Shown here piece after piece: positions 1-8,381 of a DNA stretch of 64,000 nucleotides. The position numbers and the translations under genes were made by a program. Numbering within the stretch: position 1 is the first letter of the stretch; each line of letters opens with the position of its first letter. The notes under the pieces were generated by a model. The model worked only from the letters and a program-made list of their open reading frames with translations. It searched no databases and was not told where the DNA came from. This stretch comes from Microbacterium schleiferi (lineage in GTDB: Bacteria; Actinomycetota; Actinomycetes; Actinomycetales; Microbacteriaceae): the NCBI RefSeq assembly GCF_015565955.1, contig NZ_CP064760.1:1488001-1552000 (forward strand). Reading direction: 5' to 3'.

Positions 1-290
1 CGCAGGCTCTTGAGGTCGTCGAGCTCAAGGCCGAACCCGCCGAGGTAGAGCTGGATGTACTGCGTGAGCGACGAGTGGCCGCACGACAGGATGAAGCGGT
101 CGCGCCCGGGCCACAGCGTGTCCGCGGGGTCATGCTGCATGACCCGCTGATACAGCAGGTAGGCCGCGGGAGCGAGGCTCATCGCGGTTCCCGGGTGGCC
201 ATTGCCGACCTTCTCCACGGCATCCGCCGCGAGAACGCGAACGGTGTCCACCGCGCGCTTGTCGATCTCTTCCCAACGCAGTTCCGTCAC
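1..290 (-). CDS. tkt: Transketolase, N-terminal part (cut by window edge)
   Basis: First 96 residues of transketolase, the thiamine-diphosphate enzyme that moves two-carbon units in the non-oxidative pentose phosphate pathway. The visible part has the family's N-terminal signature: the GNGHPGTAMSLAP stretch at about residues 29-41 (His contacts the cofactor/substrate) and the SCGHSS segment near residue 69. I place the start at GTG 290 because a GGAAGG ribosome site lies about 9 nt upstream and the protein begins as the family does. The gene runs off the left edge, so catalytic and C-terminal domains are not seen. It is divergent from ctaB; a tkt-ctaB junction is a conserved actinobacterial arrangement. 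Confidence 0.93.
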   Translation of the reverse strand, partial: MTELRWEEIDKRAVDTVRVLAADAVEKVGNGHPGTAMSLAPAAYLLYQRVMQHDPADTLWPGRDRFILSCGHSSLTQYIQLYLGGFGLELDDLKSL

Positions 291-507
291 CGGATTGCCT
301 TCCGTTCGAGAGGGGGTGCGCCCTGAGACCACCGGTCCGCAGACCGCGTCACCACGGGAAGAGCAGCCGGCGCAGAGCGCGCGTGTGCTTTCAGCATAGC
401 GATTTCGACCCACCCAGTGGGCCGTGTTTCGATGCCCCGGACCGGCCTCGGCGCGAGCCGGGCGCGAGCGATGCCATAGACTGGAAACCCCTGGGTGACG
501 GCCGATA

Positions 508-1437
508 GTGAGGGCAATGGACATTTCCACGACGACGCGTGCGCAGCTCGCACCCGCCTCGTTCGGCCGCACCGTCCGCGCCTATATCGCTCTGACCAAG
601 CCGCGCGTTCTCGAGCTGCTGCTGGTGACGACGGTTCCGGTCATGATCCTCGCCCAGCAGGGGTTCCCGCCGCTGTGGCTGGTCATCGCCACCGTCATCG
701 GCGGCTCGGCCAGCGCCGGGTCGGCCGCAGCGTTCAACATGTACCTCGACCGCGACATCGACGCGCACATGCAGCGCACCGAGAATCGGCCCCTGGTCAC
801 CGGTGAGGTTTCGCCCCGCGGCGCGCTGGTTTTCGCCTGGTCGCTCGCGGTCGGCTCGACACTGTGGCTCGGTCTCACGACAAACTGGCTGGCCGCGGCG
901 CTGTCGGCTGGTGCGATCTTCTTCTACGTCGTCATCTACACGATGATCCTCAAGCGCCGTACCGAGCAGAACATCGTGTGGGGCGGGATCGCCGGATGCT
1001 TCCCGGTGCTCATCGGCTGGAGCGCTGTCACCGGCTCGCTGGCTTGGCCGGCCCTCATCCTGTTCCTGCTCGTGTTCCTGTGGACGCCGCCGCACTACTG
1101 GCCGCTGTCGATGAAGTACCGCGACCAGTACGACGAGGTCGATGTCCCGATGCTCGGCGCGACCCGCTCCGGTTCGCAGGTCGGGCTGCAGGTGATCCTG
1201 TACGCGTGGGCGACCGTCGTCACCTCGCTGCTGCTGATCCCCGTCGCATCGATGGGGCTCGTGTACACGGCATCCGCACTCGTGTTCGGCGGCTGGTTCA
1301 TCTACGAATCACACCTTCTCTACGCCCGGGCCGTGCGCGGCACCGAGCCCCGGCCGATGCGGGTCTTCCACGCATCCATCACGTACCTGACGCTGCTGTT
1401 CGTCGCGATCGCGGTCGACCCGCTGTTGCCTTTCTGA
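508..1437 (+). CDS. ctaB: Protoheme IX farnesyltransferase (heme O synthase)
   Basis: Membrane prenyltransferase of the UbiA family that attaches a farnesyl group to heme B to give heme O for cytochrome c oxidase. The 309-residue product has about nine hydrophobic segments. The first Asp-rich NxxxDxxxD motif is N77, D81, D85, and the second is the YDEVD stretch near residue 210. The start is uncertain: GTG 508 and ATG 517 are both in frame and neither has a good ribosome site, although a TAGACT -10 box at 477-482 would give a short leader. It lies between divergent tkt and the convergent gene at 1560-2009, and a strong terminator follows. CtaA, the next enzyme, is encoded nearby on the other strand. 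Confidence 0.95.
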   Translation: MRAMDISTTTRAQLAPASFGRTVRAYIALTKPRVLELLLVTTVPVMILAQQGFPPLWLVIATVIGGSASAGSAAAFNMYLDRDIDAHMQRTENRPLVTGEVSPRGALVFAWSLAVGSTLWLGLTTNWLAAALSAGAIFFYVVIYTMILKRRTEQNIVWGGIAGCFPVLIGWSAVTGSLAWPALILFLLVFLWTPPHYWPLSMKYRDQYDEVDVPMLGATRSGSQVGLQVILYAWATVVTSLLLIPVASMGLVYTASALVFGGWFIYESHLLYARAVRGTEPRPMRVFHASITYLTLLFVAIAVDPLLPF

Positions 1438-1490
1438 TCGGCGTCGCGGCGACCTGATCGGGCGCCGGAAGCCGAGTCGTACACGGACGA

Positions 1491-1537
1491 GAAAGCCCCG
1501 CCCGGCGAACCGTGTGGGTTCGGTGGGCGGGGCTTTC
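1491..1537. terminator. Bidirectional terminator between ctaB and the 1560-2009 gene
   Basis: Perfect 13-bp stem (gaaagccccgccc at 1491-1503 with its complement at 1525-1537). The loop contains a second 6-bp hairpin (cgaacc/ggttcg). The A-rich start and T-rich end of the stem suit both strands, matching its place between two convergent genes. Confidence 0.8.
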
Positions 1538-1559
1538 GCTGTCAGCGGGCGCCGCGATC

Positions 1560-2009
1560 TCAGCGCTTCTCGGGAGCCTCCGACTCGGGCTCCGCCTCGG
1601 CCTGCGCGGCGGCTTCGGCTGCCGCGGCGGGAGGGGCAGCATCCGTCGCCGAGGTCTCGACGTCAGCATCCTCGAACACGGGTGCTTCGTCGGTGACGGG
1701 AGCAGCCTCGACGATGACGGTCTCTTCCACGACGGCTGCTTCGGTCACGGGCGTCGGCAGAGCCGAGCGGAGAGCAGCGAGGGTCAGCACAAGCAGCAGT
1801 CCGACGATGCCGGCCCCGACGAAGACGCCGCCGAACCCGATCCAGACGGGATTGACATACACCTGCTCATAGGTCGCGCTGCCGTCGGCCAGCGTCGAGC
1901 TCATCGCCGCGATCTTGCTCAAGACGATCCACAGCCCGAAGCCGATGCTGGCAAGAGAGGCGAGGACCAGCACCCAGAACGGGACGCTACGGGCAAGACG
2001 GTTGGTCAT
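1560..2009 (-). CDS. Two-pass membrane protein with acidic Ala/Pro/Glu-rich tail, function unknown
   Basis: A 149-residue protein with hydrophobic segments at about residues 9-31 and 56-81, then a tail of some 65 residues made almost only of Ala, Glu, Pro, Val and Thr. I see no catalytic motif. Proteins of this kind in Microbacteriaceae are sometimes labelled dinucleotide-utilizing enzyme, but nothing visible here supports that. It starts at ATG 2009 and lies downstream of ctaA on the same strand after a 90-bp gap, so it may be co-transcribed and have a membrane role linked to cytochrome oxidase; this is inference from position only. Confidence 0.7.
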   Translation of the reverse strand: MTNRLARSVPFWVLVLASLASIGFGLWIVLSKIAAMSSTLADGSATYEQVYVNPVWIGFGGVFVGAGIVGLLLVLTLAALRSALPTPVTEAAVVEETVIVEAAPVTDEAPVFEDADVETSATDAAPPAAAAEAAAQAEAEPESEAPEKR

Positions 2010-2099
2010 AGGAAAACTCCTGAACAGGGTTGGGATTCAGTCACGCCGAAGACATCGGCCAGACAAGTCTGGTGCCTCGACGCTTGCCCTGTCGATGTG

Positions 2100-3098
2100 T
2101 CAGCTATGGATCGCCTGTGCGTCGAGAGGAGCTTCGGGCGGAGCTGCCTGGGTCACGGGCTGCTTCAGATTGAGGATGAGCGCCGTCATCGCCGCCGCCA
2201 GCAGAGCTGCCAGCACCATGTGCACACCCACCGCGAGCGGAGGGAGCCCGTTGCGCGCCTGGAACAGGCCGACGCTGATTTGGACGATCTCGACGCCGAG
2301 AACCGCCAGTGTCCACCCGAACACGCGGGGCACGTCGTGTCGGCGACGGTAGCCGAAGCCCAGCAGCACCAGCGTCAGCGCGAACAGGGCGTACGACGGC
2401 CAGGCGTGCACATGCTCCAGCACCTCGGCGTTGAAGCCGCTGCGAATAGCATCCTCATCACCCGAGTGGGGACCGGCGCCGGTGGTCAGGATGCCGAAGA
2501 AGATCGTCAGCGCGAGTACCGCGGTGGCAGCGTGGGCCCAGGCCGCGTGCGCCCGCGTCACGATGCGAACGCGAGGTCCGCCCGGCGTGCGCATGAGCAC
2601 GAGGAAGGCCGCACACACCGCGACGAGGATGACCGAAGCGACGTAGTGGAACCCGACGATGAACGGGTTGAGTCCCGTGAGCACCGTGACACCGCCGACC
2701 AGGGCCTGAGCGACGACGCCCAGCACGACGATCAGGGCGAGGACGAACAGGCCGCGGCGCTCGCGCCGCATCTTGAGAACGAAGACGAGCACGATGATGG
2801 CGAGGATGCCGACGAGGCCCGTCAGTGTGCGGTTGCCGAACTCGATGAGTCCGTGAATACCCATGTCAGGCGTGGAAACGATCGAATCTGCCGTGCACTT
2901 CGGCCAGGTCGGGCAGCCGAGGCCCGAGCCGGTGAGCCGCACCGCGCCGCCGGTGCCGATGATCAGCACCTCGGCCAGGAACGACAGCCAGGCGGCCACC
3001 CGCACGCGGCGATCGACATGGTCGGGAAGCCACCCCCAGAACCTCTCGAACAGCGAAACGCGGGCGGGGGCCGGGGACGGTGCGGACACGGTCTTCAC
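2100..3098 (-). CDS. ctaA: Heme A synthase (COX15/CtaA family)
   Basis: Integral membrane enzyme that oxidises the C8 methyl of heme O to a formyl group, giving heme A for aa3-type oxidase. The 332-residue protein has about eight membrane segments. The extracytoplasmic cysteine pair in GCPTWPKC (C62, C68) is the hallmark of the Gram-positive type. Conserved histidines are seen in GIHGLIEFGNR (H82) and in the VHAW and VGVHMV segments that ligate heme. Start ATG 3098. It is divergent from sufB; the 232-bp gap holds a TAGACT box on the plus strand near 3155. Together with ctaB and the SURF1 gene at 12897-13736 it forms the oxidase-biogenesis set of this window. Confidence 0.95.
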   Translation of the reverse strand: MKTVSAPSPAPARVSLFERFWGWLPDHVDRRVRVAAWLSFLAEVLIIGTGGAVRLTGSGLGCPTWPKCTADSIVSTPDMGIHGLIEFGNRTLTGLVGILAIIVLVFVLKMRRERRGLFVLALIVVLGVVAQALVGGVTVLTGLNPFIVGFHYVASVILVAVCAAFLVLMRTPGGPRVRIVTRAHAAWAHAATAVLALTIFFGILTTGAGPHSGDEDAIRSGFNAEVLEHVHAWPSYALFALTLVLLGFGYRRRHDVPRVFGWTLAVLGVEIVQISVGLFQARNGLPPLAVGVHMVLAALLAAAMTALILNLKQPVTQAAPPEAPLDAQAIHS

Positions 3099-3250
3099 TC
3101 CTGTGATCGCCCGGTGGGGGCGTGGCGCGCTCGGCCCGGGACTGGGACGATGCCTGTAGACTCAAAGGGTCTGATTCCGCGGAGAAAAGCCGCAGGATCA
3201 TCACCAGTCTAGGCGCGAGAATCTGCCGAGGACGTGAAAGGGCCCGTAAG

Positions 3251-3291
3251 CGACATCCCCTCCGGTGCTCCGCCGGGGGCGACGGATGTCG
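3251..3291 (+). promoter_or_regulatory. Inverted repeat in the sufB leader
   Basis: Eight-base arms CGACATCC (3251-3258) and GGATGTCG (3284-3291) flank a GC-rich 25-nt core, ending 39 nt before the sufB ATG. It could form a leader-RNA hairpin or bind a regulator. No SufR-type repressor gene adjoins the operon, so the regulator, if any, is unknown. Confidence 0.3.
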
Positions 3292-3330
3292 GTGCGGATG
3301 ACACCGCAATGGCCGCGAAGGAGAAAACCG

Positions 3331-4749
3331 ATGTCCGATGTGCTGATTGACCGCCCAGAGCTCGAAAGCCTGGGGGTTTACGAATTCGGCTGGCACGACA
3401 CTGACGCTGCCGGCGCGGTGGCCCAGCGAGGAATCAACGAGGATGTGGTCCGCGGGATCTCGGCCTTGAAGTCCGAACCCGAGTGGATGCTCAAGACCCG
3501 CCTGAAGGGCTATCAGCTTTTCGGTCGCAAACCCATGCCCACCTGGGGCGCCGATCTCAGTGCTATCGATTTCGACAACATCAAGTACTTCGTGCGCTCG
3601 ACCGAGAAGCAGGCCCAGACCTGGGAAGACCTTCCGGAAGACATCCGGAACACCTACGAGCGTCTCGGCATCCCCGAGGCGGAGCGTCAGCGCCTCGTCG
3701 CCGGCGTCGCAGCTCAGTACGAGTCCGAGGTCGTCTACCACCAGATCCGCGAGGACCTCGAGTCGCAGGGTGTCATCTTCATGGACACCGACACGGCGCT
3801 GCGCGAGCACCCCGAGTTCTTCGAGGAGTACTTCGGCACCGTCATCCCTGCCGGCGACAACAAGTTCGCAGCCCTGAACACCGCCGTGTGGTCCGGTGGC
3901 TCGTTCGTCTACGTCCCGCCGGGGGTGCACGTCGAGATCCCGCTGCAGGCCTACTTCCGGATCAACACCGAGAACATGGGTCAGTTCGAGCGGACGCTGA
4001 TCATCGCCGACGAGGGCTCCTACGTCCACTACATCGAGGGCTGCACCGCTCCGATCTACAAGAGCGATTCGCTGCACTCCGCCGTCGTCGAGATCGTTGT
4101 GAAGAAGAACGCTCGCGTGCGGTACACGACGATCCAGAACTGGTCGAACAACGTCTACAACCTGGTCACCAAGCGTGCTGTCGCGCACGAGGGCGCCACG
4201 ATGGAATGGATCGACGGGAACATCGGCTCCAAGGTGACGATGAAGTACCCCTCGGTCTTCCTCATGGGCGAGCACGCGAAGGGCGAGACCCTCTCGGTCG
4301 CCTTCGCAGGCCCCGGTCAGCATCAGGATGCCGGCGCCAAGATGATCCACATGGCGCCGTACACGACATCCTCAATCGTGTCGAAGTCCATCGCCCGCGG
4401 TGGCGGACGCGCCGGTTACCGGGGTGAGGTTCGGGTGGATCCGAACGCGCACCACTCCGCGAACACCGTGCGGTGCGACGCGCTGCTGGTGGACACGGTC
4501 TCCCGGTCAGACACGTACCCCGCGATCGACATCCGTGTCGACGACGTGCAGTTGGGACACGAGGCGACGGTCTCGCGGGTCAGCGAAGAGCAACTCTTCT
4601 ACCTGCAGTCCCGTGGGCTTCCCGAGGACGAGGCGATGGCCATGATCGTCCGCGGGTTCATCGAGCCGATCGCCCGCGAGCTGCCCATGGAGTACGCCCT
4701 CGAACTGAACAAGCTCATCGAGATGAGCATGGAAGGCAGCGTCGGCTGA
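3331..4749 (+). CDS. sufB: Fe-S cluster assembly scaffold subunit SufB
   Basis: Scaffold component of the SUF system; with SufC and SufD it forms the SufBC2D complex on which iron-sulfur clusters are built in the cytoplasm. The 472-residue product is of usual length and carries the conserved beta-helix core (for example [11 protein letters not shown] and the [13 protein letters not shown] segment with the functionally important Cys near the C-terminus). I start it at ATG 3331 rather than at upstream codons because AAGGAG lies 7 nt before it and the protein then begins [10 protein letters not shown]. It is the first gene of sufB-sufD-Rieske-sufC-sufT; 1 bp separates it from sufD. In many actinobacteria a sufR regulator precedes sufB; here the divergent neighbour is ctaA instead. 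Confidence 0.97.
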   Translation: MSDVLIDRPELESLGVYEFGWHDTDAAGAVAQRGINEDVVRGISALKSEPEWMLKTRLKGYQLFGRKPMPTWGADLSAIDFDNIKYFVRSTEKQAQTWEDLPEDIRNTYERLGIPEAERQRLVAGVAAQYESEVVYHQIREDLESQGVIFMDTDTALREHPEFFEEYFGTVIPAGDNKFAALNTAVWSGGSFVYVPPGVHVEIPLQAYFRINTENMGQFERTLIIADEGSYVHYIEGCTAPIYKSDSLHSAVVEIVVKKNARVRYTTIQNWSNNVYNLVTKRAVAHEGATMEWIDGNIGSKVTMKYPSVFLMGEHAKGETLSVAFAGPGQHQDAGAKMIHMAPYTTSSIVSKSIARGGGRAGYRGEVRVDPNAHHSANTVRCDALLVDTVSRSDTYPAIDIRVDDVQLGHEATVSRVSEEQLFYLQSRGLPEDEAMAMIVRGFIEPIARELPMEYALELNKLIEMSMEGSVG

Positions 4750-4750
4750 G

Positions 4751-5941
4751 ATGACGACTACCGCACAGGCGTCGGCGACGGCGCCCGGATCGACCGCGCA
4801 CACCGACGGGGGCTGGGACCTCGTTCCCGTCCAAACCCGCTCCGAACGGCCGCGCTCGTACGAGCCGTCGGCGTTCGGCGCGCCCACCGGCCGCGAGGTG
4901 AACTGGAAGCACAGCCCGGTCGCTCGCATCGCGCCGCTGTTCGCCGACGAGCCCGGTGACGAGGGCGCGGTCGGTATCACGGTCACCGGCCCGCTCGCCG
5001 CCGCGAGCCTGGGCATCGGCGAAGCGCCGCGTGGCGAAGCATTCGTGCCCGAGGACCTGCCGAGCGCGATCGCGTGGCACCGGTCAGCGCAGGCCCTGTA
5101 CCTGAAGGTCCCGGCGGATGCCGAACTCGACGAGACCGTCGAGGTCGTCTTCACGGGGTCGGGCGCTCAGCTGCGTGCCCACGCGCATGTTGTCATCGAG
5201 GCGGCCCCCCACTCGCGCGCGACGATCGTGCTGCGGCATGAAGGCTCGGCCCAGTTCGCCCAGAACGTCGAGGTCATCGTCCGTGACGGCGCGAATCTGA
5301 CCCTTGTGTCATTGCAGCGCTGGGACGATGACGCGGTCCATGCCGCCGCGCACCAGGCAGTTGTCGGACGCGATGCCACCCTCCGCCACACCGTAGTGAG
5401 CCTCGGCGGCGCGGTCGTGCGGGTGAACCCGTCTGTCGACCTTGCCGGTGCCGGATCCGAGGGCAAGGTCTACGGCCTGTCATTCGCCGACTCCGGGCAG
5501 CACCTCGAGAGCCAGGTGTACATCCACCACCGCGGCCCGAACACCACCGCCGACGTGCTCTACAAGGGCGCCCTGCAGGGCTCGAGCGCGCGAAGCGTCT
5601 GGGTCGGCGACGTGCTCATCGGGCGCGACGCCGTCGGCACGGACTCCTACGAGGCCAACCGCAACCTCGTGCTCACCGACGGCGCACGTGCCGACTCGAT
5701 CCCCAACCTCGAGATCGAGACCGGGGACATCCAGGGCGCGGGCCACGCCAGCGCGACCGGCAGGTTCGATGACGAGCAGCTGTTCTACCTGCAGGCGCGC
5801 GGCATCGCCGAGGACGAGGCGCGCAGACTCGTCGTCATCGGATTCCTCAGCGACATCATTCAGCGCCTCGGCATTCCCGAGCTCGAGGCCGAACTCACCG
5901 AGGCGGTCACCGCCGAACTCGAACAGGAGGCGGCTGCGTGA
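4751..5941 (+). CDS. sufD: Fe-S cluster assembly protein SufD
   Basis: Paralog of SufB that pairs with it in the SufBC2D scaffold and helps iron entry. The 396-residue protein has the same C-terminal beta-helix organisation: GQHLESQVYIHHRGPNT and the ARADSIPNLEIETGDIQGAGHAS segment (split here only to name it) carry the conserved His and Asp/Glu positions. Its N-terminal 60 residues are variable, as usual for the family. It starts at ATG 4751, 1 bp after the sufB stop, and its TGA overlaps the GTG of the Rieske gene, which indicates translational coupling along the operon. Confidence 0.95.
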   Translation: MTTTAQASATAPGSTAHTDGGWDLVPVQTRSERPRSYEPSAFGAPTGREVNWKHSPVARIAPLFADEPGDEGAVGITVTGPLAAASLGIGEAPRGEAFVPEDLPSAIAWHRSAQALYLKVPADAELDETVEVVFTGSGAQLRAHAHVVIEAAPHSRATIVLRHEGSAQFAQNVEVIVRDGANLTLVSLQRWDDDAVHAAAHQAVVGRDATLRHTVVSLGGAVVRVNPSVDLAGAGSEGKVYGLSFADSGQHLESQVYIHHRGPNTTADVLYKGALQGSSARSVWVGDVLIGRDAVGTDSYEANRNLVLTDGARADSIPNLEIETGDIQGAGHASATGRFDDEQLFYLQARGIAEDEARRLVVIGFLSDIIQRLGIPELEAELTEAVTAELEQEAAA

Positions 5942-6279
5942 GCGCCACCCGCGTCTGCTCGCTGAGCGAGCTGGAACAGGATGCTGCCAAGCGCGTCGTG
6001 ATCGACGGCACGCCGATCGCCGTCGTCAAAGACTCCAACGGCGACGTGCACGCCATCGGCGATACCTGCACGCACGGAGACATCTCCCTGTCCGATGGCT
6101 TCGTGGAGGGCGACACGCTGGAATGCTGGGCCCACGGCTCAGCGTTCTCCCTTGTGACGGGACGCCCCCTGAACCTTCCCGCGTACGAGCCGGTGCCGGT
6201 GTACGAGGTCACGATCGAGGGCGACGACGTCCTCATCGACCCCGCCGTCACCAAGGCCGTCACCCCAGACATCCACTGA
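5938..6279 (+). CDS. Rieske [2Fe-2S] ferredoxin of the suf operon
   Basis: Small soluble Rieske protein of 113 residues, like the ferredoxin subunits of non-heme iron dioxygenases. The cluster ligands are visible as C44-x-H46 (CTHGD) and C63-x2-H66 (CWAHGS). It starts at GTG 5938, overlapping the sufD stop by 4 nt, and sits between sufD and sufC, so its electron-transfer role probably serves cluster assembly or repair rather than an aromatic dioxygenase: no oxygenase subunit is nearby. This placement recurs in actinobacterial suf operons. The electron donor and acceptor cannot be told from sequence. Confidence 0.9.
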   Translation: MSATRVCSLSELEQDAAKRVVIDGTPIAVVKDSNGDVHAIGDTCTHGDISLSDGFVEGDTLECWAHGSAFSLVTGRPLNLPAYEPVPVYEVTIEGDDVLIDPAVTKAVTPDIH

Positions 6280-6290
6280 AAAGGAACCCC

Positions 6291-7061
6291 ATGGCTGTTC
6301 TCGAGATCCGCGACCTGCACGTCACGGTCACCACGGACGACGGTGAGACCGAAATCCTCAACGGCATGACCCTCACGATCCGGACGGGGGAGACGCACGC
6401 GATCATGGGCCCGAACGGGTCGGGCAAGTCGACGCTCGCCTACACGATCGCCGGACACCCCAAGTACACCGTCACGAGCGGTTCCATCACGCTCGACGGC
6501 GAAGACGTCCTGGAGATGTCGGTCGACGAACGCGCCCGGGCCGGACTGTTCCTCGCCATGCAGTACCCCGTCGAGATCCCCGGCGTGACGGTCACGAACT
6601 TCCTGCGCACCGCGAAGTCCGCGATCGACGGGCAGGCGCCCTCGATCCGTACCTGGACCAAGGACGTCAAGAAGGCCATGGCAGACCTGCGCATGGACGA
6701 GAAGTTCGCGCAGCGCAACGTCAACGAGGGCTTCTCGGGCGGCGAGAAGAAGCGCCACGAGATTCTCCAGCTCGAGCTGCTCAAGCCGAAGATCGCCGTG
6801 CTCGACGAGACCGACTCCGGCCTCGATGTCGACGCGCTCAAGGTCGTTTCCGAGGGCGTCAACCGGGCCAAGGCCGACAGCGACATGGGTGTGCTGCTGA
6901 TCACGCACTACACCCGCATCCTGCGCTACATCCACCCCGACTTCGTGCACGTCGTCGTCGGCGGACGCATCGTCGAGGAGGGCGGCCCAGAGCTTGCGGA
7001 CCGCCTCGAATCCGAGGGGTACGACCGCTACCTCGAGCCCGCCGCCGGATCCGACGCCTAG
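6291..7061 (+). CDS. sufC: Fe-S cluster assembly ATPase SufC
   Basis: Cytoplasmic ABC-type ATPase that powers the SufBC2D scaffold; it is not a transporter. The 256-residue product has Walker A GPNGSGKST (residues 40-48), the signature FSGGEKKRHEI near residue 150, and Walker B plus D-loop in IAVLDETDSGLD, where the SufC-typical ETDSGLD replaces the usual EPT. I choose ATG 6291 because AAAAGGAACC lies just upstream and the product starts MAVLEIRDLH as SufC does. It follows the Rieske gene by 11 bp. SufS and SufU, which often follow sufC in actinobacteria, are not present here. Confidence 0.96.
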   Translation: MAVLEIRDLHVTVTTDDGETEILNGMTLTIRTGETHAIMGPNGSGKSTLAYTIAGHPKYTVTSGSITLDGEDVLEMSVDERARAGLFLAMQYPVEIPGVTVTNFLRTAKSAIDGQAPSIRTWTKDVKKAMADLRMDEKFAQRNVNEGFSGGEKKRHEILQLELLKPKIAVLDETDSGLDVDALKVVSEGVNRAKADSDMGVLLITHYTRILRYIHPDFVHVVVGGRIVEEGGPELADRLESEGYDRYLEPAAGSDA

Positions 7062-7071
7062 GATCGTCCTT

Positions 7072-7401
7072 ATGACCGCGACTCTCAGCCCTGAGAAGTT
7101 CGACGAGGTCACTGAGGCCCTCAAGGACGTCATGGATCCCGAACTCGGGATCAACGTCGTCGACCTCGGACTGATCTACGACCTCAGCTGGGATGACGAG
7201 AACGACGCTCTCGTCATCCACATGACCCTGACCTCGGCGGGCTGCCCGCTCACCGATGTTCTCGAAGAGCAGACCGCCCAGGCGCTCGACGACGTCGTAG
7301 AACGGTTCCGCATCAACTGGGTGTGGATGCCGCCGTGGGGCCCCGAGCGCATCACCGACGATGGCCGCGACATGATGCGTGCCCTGGGCTTCGCCATCTG
7401 A
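7072..7401 (+). CDS. Metal-sulfur cluster assembly factor, MIP18/DUF59 family (SufT-like)
   Basis: Small cytoplasmic protein of 109 residues in the DUF59/MIP18 family, thought to help deliver Fe-S clusters to targets. The family blocks are clear: VMDPELGINVVDLGLIYDL near the N-terminus, TSAGCPLTD with the conserved Cys, and the C-terminal WMPPWGPERITDDGRDMMRAL. ATG 7072 lies 10 bp after sufC; the upstream in-frame residues overlap sufC and look unlike the family. It closes the suf operon, where SufT is the standard name for this position. Confidence 0.92.
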   Translation: MTATLSPEKFDEVTEALKDVMDPELGINVVDLGLIYDLSWDDENDALVIHMTLTSAGCPLTDVLEEQTAQALDDVVERFRINWVWMPPWGPERITDDGRDMMRALGFAI

Positions 7402-7460
7402 TCAGATCACATGCGTGGCGTGATGCCTGATCGCCCGGCTGTCATCGATAGGGTGACGAG

Positions 7461-8165
7461 GTGTCAGCTCCCGGTCAGACTCGCGCCGTATCCCGTCCCG
7501 GCTTCATTTACTTCCTCGGGCGGGTAGTCCTTCGGCCGTTGTTCTGGATCCTCTACCGACCCCTCATCGTGGGGCGCGTGAACGTCCCCGCGCGGGGGCC
7601 TGTGCTGCTGGCGAGTAATCACCTGTCATCACTGGACACGGTCATCATTCCGACCTCTGCTGCGCGACCCGTGCAGTTTCTCATCAAGTCGTCGTACTTC
7701 ACCCGATCGGGCGTGCTCGGACGCATCCTGCGCTGGTTCTTCACCTCGATCGGCGGCGTGCCGGTGTACCGGGCTACCGGCCGTGACGCGCGGGCCGCCC
7801 TCGATGCCGGCAGCAGTATTCTCCGAGCCGGAAGCGTCTTCGCCGTCTTCCCCGAGGGAACTCGGTCGCGCGATGGTCGACTGCACGAGGGCCACGGGGG
7901 AGCGGCATGGATGGCGTACGAGACCGGCGCAACGCTCGTTCCGGTCGGACTGATCGGAACCGGCACGGTGAAGCCGCTTGGTCACCTGGTGCGCGGAGGG
8001 TCCCGGATCGAGGTCCGTTTCGGCGCACCCCTTGATCTTTCCGATCTCGAGGGTGTTCCGGCAGGCAAGGCCCGGCGAGAGATCACCGAACGGATGATGG
8101 ACGCCATCGCCGGGCTGAGCGGACAGGAGCGTTCTGGCCAGGTGAACGCGAGCTCGCGGGACTGA
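7461..8165 (+). CDS. 1-acyl-sn-glycerol-3-phosphate acyltransferase (PlsC family)
   Basis: Membrane-associated acyltransferase that probably adds the second fatty acid to lysophosphatidic acid in phospholipid synthesis. The 234-residue protein has the catalytic HX4D motif (NHLSSLD, about residue 54) and the substrate-binding FPEGTRS motif near residue 132, plus an N-terminal hydrophobic stretch. A TAGGGT -10 box at 7449-7454 ends 6 nt before GTG 7461, which supports this start on a leaderless transcript. The paralog's exact acyl acceptor cannot be read from sequence. It is separate from the suf operon (59-bp gap with its own promoter). Confidence 0.9.
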   Translation: MSAPGQTRAVSRPGFIYFLGRVVLRPLFWILYRPLIVGRVNVPARGPVLLASNHLSSLDTVIIPTSAARPVQFLIKSSYFTRSGVLGRILRWFFTSIGGVPVYRATGRDARAALDAGSSILRAGSVFAVFPEGTRSRDGRLHEGHGGAAWMAYETGATLVPVGLIGTGTVKPLGHLVRGGSRIEVRFGAPLDLSDLEGVPAGKARREITERMMDAIAGLSGQERSGQVNASSRD

Positions 8166-8222
8166 ATGCGCGCACCCCGCGCGCTCTGGATGCCGAAGCA
8201 GGGCCGCCACTATGGTGAGGGC

Positions 8223-8381
8223 GTGGACACCCTCATCTTCGGCGTGCTGCTTACGGTCGCGCTCCTGATCATCTTCTCCAAGAGCCGGTGGCTGGTCATC
8301 GGCTCGTGGGCCGTGGGCGCGCTTGCCGTGCTCGGATTGTTCGCCTACCACGCGAGCGACGTGCTGGAGCTGAGCTTCTGA
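8223..8381 (+). CDS. DUF5993 family small membrane protein
   Basis: A 52-residue protein made of two hydrophobic segments (about residues 3-18 and 23-40) with a short charged link. I take GTG 8223 as start because GGTGAGG precedes it and the product then begins VDTLIFGVLL, as this small family does. Its stop codon overlaps the ATG of the DsbB-like gene by 1 nt, so the two are translationally coupled. Pairing of DUF5993 with DsbB-like proteins is a recurring arrangement, which suggests it is a subunit or helper of that membrane protein; the function is not known. Confidence 0.7.
   Translation: MDTLIFGVLLTVALLIIFSKSRWLVIGSWAVGALAVLGLFAYHASDVLELSF

Noticed and set aside
1512..3212. Very long open frame on the plus strand opposite ctaA and the 1560-2009 gene
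   Set aside because: Arg/Asp/His-rich, low-complexity translation typical of antisense frames in high-GC DNA; the minus-strand genes have clear family motifs.
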